This document shows positions 34,613-42,395 of a stretch of DNA of 64,000 bases, in pieces; the first letter of the stretch is position 1; each line of letters begins with the position of its first letter. Below the pieces are notes generated by a model. It was not told the origin of the DNA. It saw only the letters and a program-made list of their open reading frames with translations, and did not search any database. The translations under genes and the position numbers were made by a program. Source of the DNA: Cacconaster sp045599325 (lineage in GTDB: Bacteria; Bacteroidota; Bacteroidia; Bacteroidales; UBA932); the NCBI GenBank assembly GCA_045599325.1, contig JAZRVT010000003.1, positions 1 to 64,000 on the forward strand, written 5' to 3'.

Positions 34613-34861
34613 CTACTTTGCAGCCTCGACAGCGGCAGCAGCTTCTTCTGCGACAGCCTCAACAGCGGCAGCAGCTTCAGTAGCAGCGTTCTCGACAGCC
34701 TCAACAGCGTCAGCGGCCTTCTGTTCGCAATTCTTCTCGCAATTCTCGCAATTCTCGCAGCACTCTTCAGCAGCCGGCTCAGCCTCTTTTGGCTGGTTCT
34801 TGCAAGAAACAGCGAAAAGACCGAAGCAAACGACGAGAGTCATGAGAGCGATCTTTTTCAT
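34613..34861 (-). CDS. Small lipoprotein with CxxC cluster and Ala-rich helix
   Basis: 82 residues, unassigned. A lipoprotein signal ends in LFAVSC (Cys20). It is followed by an acidic segment with CCENCENCEKNC, six Cys in 12 residues, and then about 35 residues of Ala/Glu/Val heptad-like repeats (AADAVEAVENAATEAAAAVEA) that should form a long amphipathic helix. The Cys cluster could bind metal or form disulfides. The helix resembles small structural lipoproteins of the Lpp kind in character only. It is a separate unit, ended by the terminator at 34557-34588. Confidence 0.75.
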   Translation of the reverse strand: MKKIALMTLVVCFGLFAVSCKNQPKEAEPAAEECCENCENCEKNCEQKAADAVEAVENAATEAAAAVEAVAEEAAAAVEAAK

Positions 34862-34992
34862 TTTTTCTTGGTTTTAAGGTTAGTTATCTAAAGTCTGGCG
34901 CAAAAGTAAAATAAAATTCAATCTATTATAACTTTTTTGCGAAAAAATAGATTTTTTGCGGCAACTTTAAGAATTTCAGTCCGTTTTGCGGA

Positions 34993-36054
34993 TTATTCAT
35001 TGACGCTGGTCTCGGATTTCGCGGCCGCTGATTTCTGCCGCTTCTGCCAGCGCTCCCTTGCGAGCTGCTGCATATCGACCACGGCGTCGCGCTCGTCCAC
35101 TATCTCGTCTCCGAGGATTGTCTCGATGACATCCTCCATTGTGAGGATACCCTGGAAGGAACCGTACTCGTTGATTATGACCGCTATCTGCTCCTGGCCG
35201 TTCAGCATCTCGTCCCAGATTTCACCGATGGTAGTCTCTTCCTGGAAGCTTGCTATGTCGCGGCGCAGTTCTCCCAGGGTGACGTCGAACTTGTCTTCGG
35301 CCATAAGCTGGAGTGCGTCGACGCGAAGGATGTAGCCGGTGATATACTCGTCGTTGCCGTCATACACCGGAATCCTGCTGTGGTGCAGGAAACTGCGGTC
35401 CTGGTAGAATTCCTTGATGGTCATTGACTCGGGGGCGGTGGCGGCCACCACGCGCGGAGTCATCACCTGGTCGGCTGTGACCTCATCGATGTTTATGATG
35501 TTCTGGATGATTTCGTTCTCGTCTTCGTCAAGTTCACCCGACTCTTCGGCCACATCAGCCATCGCGCCGACCTCTTCGCGGGAGACGGAAGTGTCCGGAT
35601 CCTTAGGTGTGATGAGCTTCTGGAGCCATTCCACGCAGACCACGATAGGGAAGAGGATTATGATCAGGATTCTGATGGTGCGGGCGGCGAAGCCCATCAG
35701 CGATTTCCAGTGGGTGGTGCCTATGGTCTTGGGGATGATTTCGGAGAAGATGAGGATGAGGATGGTGGTGATGGCCGATACCAGTCCGAACCATTCCGAT
35801 CCGAACAGGATGGTGGCCTGACGGCCCACCCCCGCTGCACCGATGGTGTTGGCTATCGTGTTCAGCGCGAGGATGGCGGCAATCGGCCTGGAAGAGTCCT
35901 GCTTGTACTTCTTCATCAGAGGCGCGGGCTTGTAGCCCTCGTCTTCGCGGAGCGCGATGTATGAAAAAGGTGTGCTCATCAGCGTAGCCTCCAGCACTGA
36001 GCAGAGGAACGAGATCGCCATCGCGCCGATGAGAAATATGAGTAATGCTTCCAT
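34993..36054 (-). CDS. CNNM/CBS-domain transporter (hemolysin C/CorC-like)
   Basis: 353 residues from the ATG at 36054; an open frame to 36201 crosses the promoter and is not used. The DUF21/CNNM membrane domain comes first (SFLCSVLEATLMSTPFSYIAL, ALNTIANTIGAAGVG, FSEIIPKTIGTTHWKSL). A pair of CBS domains follows (VMTPRVVAA...SRIPVYDG, and the later GSFQGILTMEDVIETILGDEIVDE). The usual CorC_HlyC C-terminal domain is absent, and the protein ends in a basic tail. Relatives are linked to Mg2+ or Na+ transport; substrate unproven. A -7 element TATCTTTG lies at 36065-36072 on this strand. Confidence 0.88.
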   Translation of the reverse strand: MEALLIFLIGAMAISFLCSVLEATLMSTPFSYIALREDEGYKPAPLMKKYKQDSSRPIAAILALNTIANTIGAAGVGRQATILFGSEWFGLVSAITTILILIFSEIIPKTIGTTHWKSLMGFAARTIRILIIILFPIVVCVEWLQKLITPKDPDTSVSREEVGAMADVAEESGELDEDENEIIQNIINIDEVTADQVMTPRVVAATAPESMTIKEFYQDRSFLHHSRIPVYDGNDEYITGYILRVDALQLMAEDKFDVTLGELRRDIASFQEETTIGEIWDEMLNGQEQIAVIINEYGSFQGILTMEDVIETILGDEIVDERDAVVDMQQLARERWQKRQKSAAAKSETSVNE

Positions 36055-36081
36055 TGTCCGGCGGCAAAGATACTCAAAATA

Positions 36082-36110
36082 TTGAGAATGACTATAAATG
36101 ACTATATTTG
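36082..36110 (+). promoter_or_regulatory. Promoter of the S41 peptidase gene
   Basis: TTG (36082-36084) and TATATTTG (36103-36110) are spaced by 18 bases, 31 bases before the ATG at 36142. The divergent CNNM gene has its own -7 candidate at 36065-36072, so the two promoters are nearly back to back. Confidence 0.65.
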
Positions 36111-36141
36111 TATTCCGCTCTTTTGGCGGATCGATTGACAA

Positions 36142-37632
36142 ATGAGAAACAGACTGTTGGCATTGATGCTCATTGCGGCTGCGGCGCTTGTCTCTTTCCA
36201 CTCCTGCGGCGACCCGTTCGACCCGGAACAGCAGCGCAGGGAGGAGGAGAAGGCACGGATAAAGAACGACCCTGACTATGATGCGAAGATGTATCTCCGC
36301 AGCGAGTATATGGATGTCTATTACTACTGGAACAAAGAGGTGAAGAGCCGCAATGCGAAGTACGTCCCTTATGAGGTGAAGGATATCTACACCTGGCTCG
36401 ACACGTTGCTCTACCGTCCGAAAGACCGCTGGAGCTGGATGGAGGACAGGGAAAGCTATCTGGCTACCTCAACAGGCACTATCACGGGGACCTGGGGTGT
36501 GTCGCTTGTGCAACCGATAGACCATTTCGATGATTATGGAGTGTATGTGTCATACATACTCCCCGGCTCTCCGCTTGAACAGTACGGTGTGACACGCGGG
36601 GCCCAGCTCAGGGCGATAGGCGGAGTGGAGATAGGTGACTCCATCGACACTCAGGAAAAACTCGAAGGTTTTAACCAGCATTACTACGATAGTCCCAACA
36701 CCTTCACCTTCAGGCTCGTTGACGGTACGGACGTGTCATTCAGGACCTCGCTGGCCACCTCGATAAAAACAGATTACATATTGAAGAAGAAGGTGTTCAC
36801 TGATGCGGATTTCCCGGGGCTGGGAGAGCCCGTCGGATATCTCCACTATATGCAGTTTGTCGCCGGATTCATCCCTCAGCTGGATGCCGCTCTCAAGGAG
36901 TTCAAGGCTGCCGGTGTCAGGAAGATGATTGTCGACCTCCGGTACAACGGCGGCGGTGACTCTGCAGCCAGCGACTCACTTGTGAGCTTCATCGCTCCGG
37001 CCGGGTGTGCAGGCAAGCCATATGTCACCCGCACTCACAATTCCACGCTGTCAAGTATGGACAAGACAGCATATATAAGTCAGAATGCGTACAACCTCGG
37101 TCTGGAGGAGGTCTATTTCATTATGATGGGTGGTTCAGCCTCCGCGAGCGAAATGGTTTTCAACGGCCTGAGACCTTATTTCGGAAAAAAGATCCACCAC
37201 GTGGGCCTTCAGACCTACGGCAAACCGAATGGAATGTATGTCCTGCTGTACCCTGGAGATGATGCGGATTACGACAGATATGACAGGAATGACTACAGCC
37301 GGCTCCAATATGCTTTCTATCCGATATGTTTCTATAACAAGAATTCAGAAGGAGAGGAGATTCCGAGCGGATCCGTCTCCGGTTCCGGGTTCGTGCCGGA
37401 ATGCGAGATTCCGGATGATGTATATCACGATTTCGGCCCGCAGGAGGCCAATATCAAGGCCTGCCTGATGCACATTGTCAATGGCACCTTCCCTTCAGTG
37501 CGCATAACCCGCAGTTCGCCGACCAAGTCAGCCGGCGGCCTTGAGAGTCCGCTGCTCAGGCCTGAAAGCTTGACGGAGCCGGGCTATGGAGTGGATGCAG
37601 TTCCGGTCCCTCGCCGTCAGACGGCCTTTTGA
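36142..37632 (+). CDS. S41-family (CtpA-like) peptidase lipoprotein
   Basis: 496-residue lipoprotein (lipobox ending SFHSC, Cys22). An N-terminal helical domain is followed by a PDZ domain at about 115-205 (DDYGVYVSYILPGSPLEQYGV, GAQLRAIGG). The S41 core has VDLRYNGGGDS, the nucleophile segment MMGGSASASEMV (about 329-339) and the general-base Lys361 in TYGKPNG. C-terminal processing proteases cleave envelope proteins; this lipidated Bacteroidota type is often annotated as a tail-specific protease, with targets unknown. The 3' end overlaps the NhaC-like gene by 16 bases, convergent. Confidence 0.9.
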   Translation: MRNRLLALMLIAAAALVSFHSCGDPFDPEQQRREEEKARIKNDPDYDAKMYLRSEYMDVYYYWNKEVKSRNAKYVPYEVKDIYTWLDTLLYRPKDRWSWMEDRESYLATSTGTITGTWGVSLVQPIDHFDDYGVYVSYILPGSPLEQYGVTRGAQLRAIGGVEIGDSIDTQEKLEGFNQHYYDSPNTFTFRLVDGTDVSFRTSLATSIKTDYILKKKVFTDADFPGLGEPVGYLHYMQFVAGFIPQLDAALKEFKAAGVRKMIVDLRYNGGGDSAASDSLVSFIAPAGCAGKPYVTRTHNSTLSSMDKTAYISQNAYNLGLEEVYFIMMGGSASASEMVFNGLRPYFGKKIHHVGLQTYGKPNGMYVLLYPGDDADYDRYDRNDYSRLQYAFYPICFYNKNSEGEEIPSGSVSGSGFVPECEIPDDVYHDFGPQEANIKACLMHIVNGTFPSVRITRSSPTKSAGGLESPLLRPESLTEPGYGVDAVPVPRRQTAF

Positions 37633-38906
37633 CCGGCCGGTTTCCTGGAAGGAATAAGGATGGTCACCACTATCGCTATCGCGAGCAGGAACGAATAAGC
37701 CATATATGGGATTATTGAAGCAGCAGTTATCCCTGCGAATGCCGCAGCGGCGAGCAGATGCGTGCTGTAGGGGATCAGTTCCTGCACGACGCAGGTGCTG
37801 GTGTCCATAAGGCTGGCGGCTCTCTTCGGAGAGATTCCGTACTTGTCCGAGATTTCCTTGACAATGGTTGAAATGCTCATTATGGCGACAGTGTTGTTGG
37901 AGGTGCAGGCTGTCATCGCGCCTGCGAGCAAAGCGATGCAGCCCTCGGCTGAGCGCCGTCCCTTTATGAGCCGCAGGGATAAGGCCACAAGGTAATCAAT
38001 CCCGCCGTTGTTCTTGACCAGGTTCATCAACCCGGCAGCCATAAGTATAATAATGATCAGCTCGCCCATGCCGGTTATGCCGCTGTTCATAGCCTCCATC
38101 CATCCGAAGAAATCGAAACTTCCAAGTATGAGGCCTTCTATTCCGCTGACAGCCAGACCTGTAAGAATCGTGATAAGCACGTCGCCTCCGCAGAATGCCA
38201 TTATCAGAACTACAACATATGGCAGGATTTTCCAGTATTCGGTTGCCCTGGCCTCTGCGGCAACTACGGCATCGCGGCCGAGGAAGATGTATAGAGCGAG
38301 AACGATAAGGGCCGGTATCGTGACGAGGCGGATGTTCTCGCGGAACTTGTCCTTCATCTGGCATCCCTGGGAAGTCGTGGCGACAATCGTGGTGTCGGAT
38401 ATGAACGAAAGGTTGTCTCCGAACATCGCCCCTGTCACCACTATGGAGCATACCAGAGCCATATTCGTACCTAAAGCCTCTCCGACGCCCACTGCGATAG
38501 GGCCGATGGCGGCAATTGTTCCCACTCCGGATCCGCTTGCCATTGAGAGCACGCATCCAGCGATGAAGAGCGCTGCAAATATCAGTCTTGGAGGCAGGAC
38601 AGTCAGGATTGCATTGACTGTCTCACTGACAGCGCCCATAGCCGACGCTGTCGATGCGAATGCCCCTGCGCAGATGATGATGCAAAGGATGAATATTATT
38701 CTTGTGGTTCCCGCTCCTCTGCCGAATATCCTTACCCTGTCAGGCAGTGTCTCGTGCCTGGTGATGGCTATTGCATAAATTGTCGTGAAGAAGAACACGA
38801 CTGTCACCGGCACTTTCGTGAAATCTCCGCTGATGAGCGCTGCGGTGACGAAAAACACTACAAACAGGATGAGAGGGCTGATGCCCAGAAGTCCTTTCTT
38901 GTCCAT
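37617..38906 (-). CDS. Na+/H+ antiporter, NhaC family
   Basis: 429 residues with about 11 to 12 TM helices. Family features include SMASGSGVGTIAAIGPIAVGVGEALG, GAMFGDNLSFISDTTIVATTSQGC and TSNNTVAIMSISTIVKEIS, followed by STCVVQELIPYSTHLL. NhaC-type carriers exchange Na+ (or an organic acid such as malate with lactate) for H+. The two cannot be told apart here. It begins 5 bases after the upstream hydrolase gene, so the two share a transcript. Confidence 0.88.
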   Translation of the reverse strand: MDKKGLLGISPLILFVVFFVTAALISGDFTKVPVTVVFFFTTIYAIAITRHETLPDRVRIFGRGAGTTRIIFILCIIICAGAFASTASAMGAVSETVNAILTVLPPRLIFAALFIAGCVLSMASGSGVGTIAAIGPIAVGVGEALGTNMALVCSIVVTGAMFGDNLSFISDTTIVATTSQGCQMKDKFRENIRLVTIPALIVLALYIFLGRDAVVAAEARATEYWKILPYVVVLIMAFCGGDVLITILTGLAVSGIEGLILGSFDFFGWMEAMNSGITGMGELIIIILMAAGLMNLVKNNGGIDYLVALSLRLIKGRRSAEGCIALLAGAMTACTSNNTVAIMSISTIVKEISDKYGISPKRAASLMDTSTCVVQELIPYSTHLLAAAAFAGITAASIIPYMAYSFLLAIAIVVTILIPSRKPAGQKAV

Positions 38907-38911
38907 ATTCT

Positions 38912-39883
38912 CTATCTGATATATTCTTCGTAAGCCCGCTTGCCCCAGAAATCATAACCGCGGCCTTCACGGCGCGTGCCTGTGAGGTCTGAATCTATGA
39001 AGCCGTTCTGGGCTACCAGCACAGTGTGCCATATCTTGCCGTCAGGGTTGCGCAGCACCTTGATGGAGATGCGGCCGCCGAGCGCGCGGTAGACCTCCAT
39101 AATGGTGTCCAGACTGCTGTCTGAACCCTTGACCCTGCATTCCCTGGCCTTGATCCTGACGACTTTGCCGAAATCATCCACCATCTGGTGGCTCCTGCCC
39201 CAGCCGCCTCCTGTCGGGGTCACGAGCGGCTTGCCGTCATAGATCACAGTCGTGTCCTCGTAGGTTATCACGCTCAGATAGTGGTCCGGTTCCCGGAGCC
39301 ATTCTGTGAATTTTGCCAGATGCAGCTCCGTGTCGTAGCCGTAGACGCTGTCGAGGAAGACTATTCTCTTGATTGCCGGGTTGACCTTCTCCACCACATT
39401 GAAGTAGTTGAAGATCAGATATCCGCCTCCGGAGTGGCTGCTGATGGTGACTGACGGGCTGTACTGAGCATATAAGGCTATGACGTCCGCAAAGATGCTC
39501 TCATAGGTCTCCTTGCAGATATCCGGGTGCTGCCGGTGCCAGTTGTTCCAGGCTTTCTGCCTGGCCATCAGGTAGACAGTCACAATGTTGCTCTTCCTGT
39601 CCCTGTCGCGGAGGAAGGCTGTCTGGGCGGCGATATGCTGGATGTCGTAGTGCCAGTCGTCTCCCTCCTCCATCTTCTTGCCCGCGGTCCACTCTATCGA
39701 ATTGCCGTTAGGCAGGGCATAGAATATTATCTCTGTCCTTGCTCCGGGGATGAAACTTTCCGGTTCGTCTATCATTATGCTCACGTCGGGATAGCTGAAC
39801 CCTCCGGTTCTGTCCTGCTCCTGTGCAGATCCGCTGAGGGGCAGCAGCAACAGTGCTGCGAGAAGGATGATGTGCGCTTTCAT
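38912..39883 (-). CDS. Secreted alpha/beta-hydrolase-like protein, copy 1
   Basis: 323 residues with signal peptide (LLAALLLLPLSGSAQ). The centre has TISSHSGGGYLIFNYF, a GxSxG-like nucleophile elbow with Ser in SHSGGG, and IVFLDSVYGYDTELHLAKF after it. A conserved His is seen in GRSHQMVDD and another near the end in KIWHTVLV. Fold by eye: alpha/beta hydrolase, secreted; substrate unknown. It is a paralogue of the divergent gene at 39991. It lies upstream of the NhaC-like antiporter in the same operon. Confidence 0.78.
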   Translation of the reverse strand: MKAHIILLAALLLLPLSGSAQEQDRTGGFSYPDVSIMIDEPESFIPGARTEIIFYALPNGNSIEWTAGKKMEEGDDWHYDIQHIAAQTAFLRDRDRKSNIVTVYLMARQKAWNNWHRQHPDICKETYESIFADVIALYAQYSPSVTISSHSGGGYLIFNYFNVVEKVNPAIKRIVFLDSVYGYDTELHLAKFTEWLREPDHYLSVITYEDTTVIYDGKPLVTPTGGGWGRSHQMVDDFGKVVRIKARECRVKGSDSSLDTIMEVYRALGGRISIKVLRNPDGKIWHTVLVAQNGFIDSDLTGTRREGRGYDFWGKRAYEEYIR

Positions 39884-39930
39884 ATGCTTTTGCTGACTTT
39901 GTCTGCAAAGTTAGCATTTTTGCCGCTGAG

Positions 39931-39962
39931 GCCGACTAAAAAGAGGCCGACGATTTTAGTCG
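39931..39962. repeat. Inverted repeat between divergent hydrolase genes
   Basis: CCGACTAAAA (39931-39940) and TTTTAGTCGG (39953-39962) are a perfect 10-base inverted repeat around a 12-base spacer. They lie between two identical -7 elements TAACTTTG, minus strand 39905-39912 and plus strand 39975-39982. GGCCGAC also recurs as a direct repeat at 39929 and 39944. The symmetry suggests an operator for both genes. In the plus direction a TTTTTTATT run follows the right arm, so a hairpin terminator cannot be excluded. Confidence 0.6.
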
Positions 39963-39990
39963 GACGGTTTTTTATTAACTTTGCAAGTAT

Positions 39991-41025
39991 ATGAAACGAT
40001 TGCTGACCTTGATTGCTGCGGCCCTGCTGCCGCTTGCCATTTCCGCACAGGGCTCCGTGAAGTTCTGCGGTGAAGAGAAAGGACTCTCTTATCCTGATGT
40101 CGAAATCCTTGTCGACGAGCCGGAGACAATGATACCGGGCGCAAGGACTGAAGTGATTCTCTACGCTCTGCCGAACGGCACGCTGATTGACTGGACAGTC
40201 GGAAAGAATCGGGAACCTGGGGAAGACTGGCGTCTCGATGTCCACCATATTGCCGCACAGACCGCTTTCCTGCGTGCTCAGGACAGGAAAACCAATTATG
40301 TGACAATCTATCTGAAGACCCGCCAGAAAGCCTGGAACAACTGGCACCGGCAGCATCTGGATATCTGCAAGGAGACCTACGACAAGCTTTTCGCGGATGT
40401 CGTGGCTTTGTATGCCGACTATGATCCGTCGCTGACCATCGGCAGTCATTCCGGCGGAGGCTACCTCATCTTCAACTATTTCCGTGAGGCGGATGAGATC
40501 AACCCCGCCATCAGGCATCTTATATTCCTCGACAGTGTCTACGGCTATGAAACCGGAGACCATCTTGAAAAGTTCGCGGAATGGCTGAAGGACAGGAGCC
40601 ATAAGCTCACTGTGATCGCCTATGAGGATGCCACGGTCATCTTCAGGGGCAAGCCTCTTGTCAGCCAGTCAGGCGGCTGCTGGGGCAGGAGCCACCAGAT
40701 GGTGGAGGACCTCGGCAAGTATTTTAAGATCAAGGAGAAGGTGAAGTTTGTGAAGGACGGCGGTGACCTGGACCCTGCAATCCGCAGCGCGGAGAGGAAG
40801 TTCTCTGACGAGACTGATGTCAGCCGGAACGCTTATATTGAGTGCTGGCGCGGCCTTGGTGGAAGGATCTCATTCAAGCTCCTCAGAAACCCGGAAGGGC
40901 TGATATGGCATCTGGTGCTGGTCGAGAAGAACGGATTCATCGACTCTGTCCTCGCCGGCACGCGCAAGGAAGGCCGCGGCTACCAGTTCTGGGGACCGCG
41001 GGCATATTCAGAGTATATTCAGTAA
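39991..41025 (+). CDS. Secreted alpha/beta-hydrolase-like protein, copy 2
   Basis: 344 residues, signal peptide (TLIAAALLPLAISAQ). It shares well over half of its residues by eye with the divergent copy: the ARQKAWNNWHRQH-type segment, SHSGGGYLIFNYF, LIFLDSVYGYET and GRSHQMVEDLGKYFKIK. It carries an insert of about 25 residues before the last GGRISFKLL block. No neighbour shows the substrate. A TAACTTTG element at 39975-39982 lies 8 bases before the ATG, implying a very short leader. Confidence 0.78.
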   Translation: MKRLLTLIAAALLPLAISAQGSVKFCGEEKGLSYPDVEILVDEPETMIPGARTEVILYALPNGTLIDWTVGKNREPGEDWRLDVHHIAAQTAFLRAQDRKTNYVTIYLKTRQKAWNNWHRQHLDICKETYDKLFADVVALYADYDPSLTIGSHSGGGYLIFNYFREADEINPAIRHLIFLDSVYGYETGDHLEKFAEWLKDRSHKLTVIAYEDATVIFRGKPLVSQSGGCWGRSHQMVEDLGKYFKIKEKVKFVKDGGDLDPAIRSAERKFSDETDVSRNAYIECWRGLGGRISFKLLRNPEGLIWHLVLVEKNGFIDSVLAGTRKEGRGYQFWGPRAYSEYIQ

Positions 41026-41029
41026 AGGA

Positions 41030-41878
41030 TCAGAGATTGTCGAACCTGATTCTGTAAAGTTTCGACGGCATCTCGTCGGAACCGATCCAGATGCAGTTGT
41101 GCCTGCGGTCGAGCAGCAGGGCCTCGGCATTCTTGATATAAGGTATCGGATAGCGGTCCAGCACCTTTCCGCTCATCGAGCAGCGGTACAGCGTGCGGTC
41201 GAAGTCGCCGTCAAGAATCCACAGGCAGTTGCGGACATCGTCATATACAATCTCAGCGATCTGCTTTATCTCGCGGGCTACAGACATCTTCTTCAAGACT
41301 CCTTTCTCTTCCGAGAAGAATATGACAAGCGGCCTCCGGCCCCTGCCCCCTTCGCGGCCCACGATATATTCGTCACCGCCAATCCAGGTGAGACCTTCGA
41401 TGCCGCTGTTGCCGGAAGGGATTGTGCGGCTGTCGAATGTGAAGATCAGTTCCTCCCTGTTGTATCTTGGCGCCTTGATCTTGTAGAGTGTCGCCCCCTT
41501 GAAGCTGTTGGAACTGCGCTCCTGACCGAACCAGATGTCGCCCGTCTTCCTGTTCAGGGTCACGCACTCGCAGTCGCGCTTCTCCTTGCGGAACCTGGAG
41601 CCTGGCACCTCCATAGGTTCGAAGCGCAGCGGGCTGCCCGGCTGCGGGATGTCAAGCCAGTAGAGGCCTGCGCTGTTGAATGCCGCAACCATCCTCCTGT
41701 TGTCCTCAGAGAAGGCAAGCCCTGAAAAGTCGGCGTTGTTGAAGGCAACTCCGGAGACGGTCCAAACGTCGTAGTCGTCCAGAACCATCTCAGGCGATTT
41801 TCTGAGATGTCTCTGCGTGCTGCAGGAAGCGAATATCACAGGAATGATGAGCAGAAGGAGAGCAGCGGTTTTTCTCAT
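41030..41878 (-). CDS. Beta-propeller lipoprotein, SdiA-regulated/esterase-like-phytase type
   Basis: 282 residues from the ATG at 41878, with a lipobox ending IFASC. Repeated strand motifs of a beta-propeller are visible: FSGLAFSEDNRRMVAAFNSAGLYWLDI, DCECVTLNRKTGDIWFGQE, GIEGLTWIGGDEYIVGREG, and NAEALLLDRRHNCIWIGSDE. This is the pattern of SdiA-regulated and esterase-like-phytase families. Their functions are poorly defined, so I give none. It is divergent from the GNAT gene, with a 20-base palindrome in between. Confidence 0.75.
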   Translation of the reverse strand: MRKTAALLLLIIPVIFASCSTQRHLRKSPEMVLDDYDVWTVSGVAFNNADFSGLAFSEDNRRMVAAFNSAGLYWLDIPQPGSPLRFEPMEVPGSRFRKEKRDCECVTLNRKTGDIWFGQERSSNSFKGATLYKIKAPRYNREELIFTFDSRTIPSGNSGIEGLTWIGGDEYIVGREGGRGRRPLVIFFSEEKGVLKKMSVAREIKQIAEIVYDDVRNCLWILDGDFDRTLYRCSMSGKVLDRYPIPYIKNAEALLLDRRHNCIWIGSDEMPSKLYRIRFDNL

Positions 41879-41905
41879 ATTGATTCTAATTTGCACGTAA
41901 AGTTA

Positions 41906-41925
41906 GCAAAAGTCTCGACTTTTGC
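41906..41925. promoter_or_regulatory. Perfect palindrome between divergent genes, possible operator
   Basis: GCAAAAGTC and GACTTTTGC flank a TC centre, giving a 20-base perfect palindrome. It sits between a minus-strand -7 candidate TAACTTTA (41898-41905) and a plus-strand -7 candidate TAGTTTTG (41927-41934), touching both. A regulator bound here could control both genes. Confidence 0.5.
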
Positions 41926-41942
41926 CTAGTTTTGAGCCGTCT

Positions 41943-42383
41943 ATGGAAGCAGTGACTGTCATAAAAGTATCGGATCCGGTTATAACGGGGGAGTGCCTCG
42001 CGCTGGCCTGGGAGGTCTTCCGGGAGTTCGACAGTCCGGATTGCACCTCTGAAGGTGTGGATGAGTTCCGGGATTTCATTGCCTTCAGGTGCAAGGAGCA
42101 GCCGATGGATTTCTATGCAGCATTCATTGGAGGAGAGATTGCAGGAACACTTGCGATGAGGCTTCCGAGCCATATCAGCCTCTTCTTTGTCAAAAAAGGA
42201 CATCAGGGCCTCGGGGTCGGCCGGTCCCTGATGGATACAATGCTGGCGGACCACTGCGGGGAAAGCATCACAGTCAACGCCGCACCTTACGCGGTCGGGA
42301 TATACAAGGCACTGGGCTTCATGCCGACTGCCGGAGAGCAGTGCGTCAACGGCATAAGGTTCACGCCTATGCAGCGTCAATAA
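41943..42383 (+). CDS. GNAT-family N-acetyltransferase
   Basis: 146 residues from the ATG at 41943. Acetyl-CoA-binding motif A reads ISLFFVKKGHQGLGVGRSLMDTML (Q/RxxGxG/A type), followed by ITVNAAPYAVGIYKALGF, the usual motif B. The acceptor cannot be told from sequence. A TTG at 41922 would add 7 residues but overlaps the promoter. It is followed by the GH78 gene after 12 bases. Confidence 0.86.
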   Translation: MEAVTVIKVSDPVITGECLALAWEVFREFDSPDCTSEGVDEFRDFIAFRCKEQPMDFYAAFIGGEIAGTLAMRLPSHISLFFVKKGHQGLGVGRSLMDTMLADHCGESITVNAAPYAVGIYKALGFMPTAGEQCVNGIRFTPMQRQ

Positions 42384-42395
42384 TCTGGCGATATT

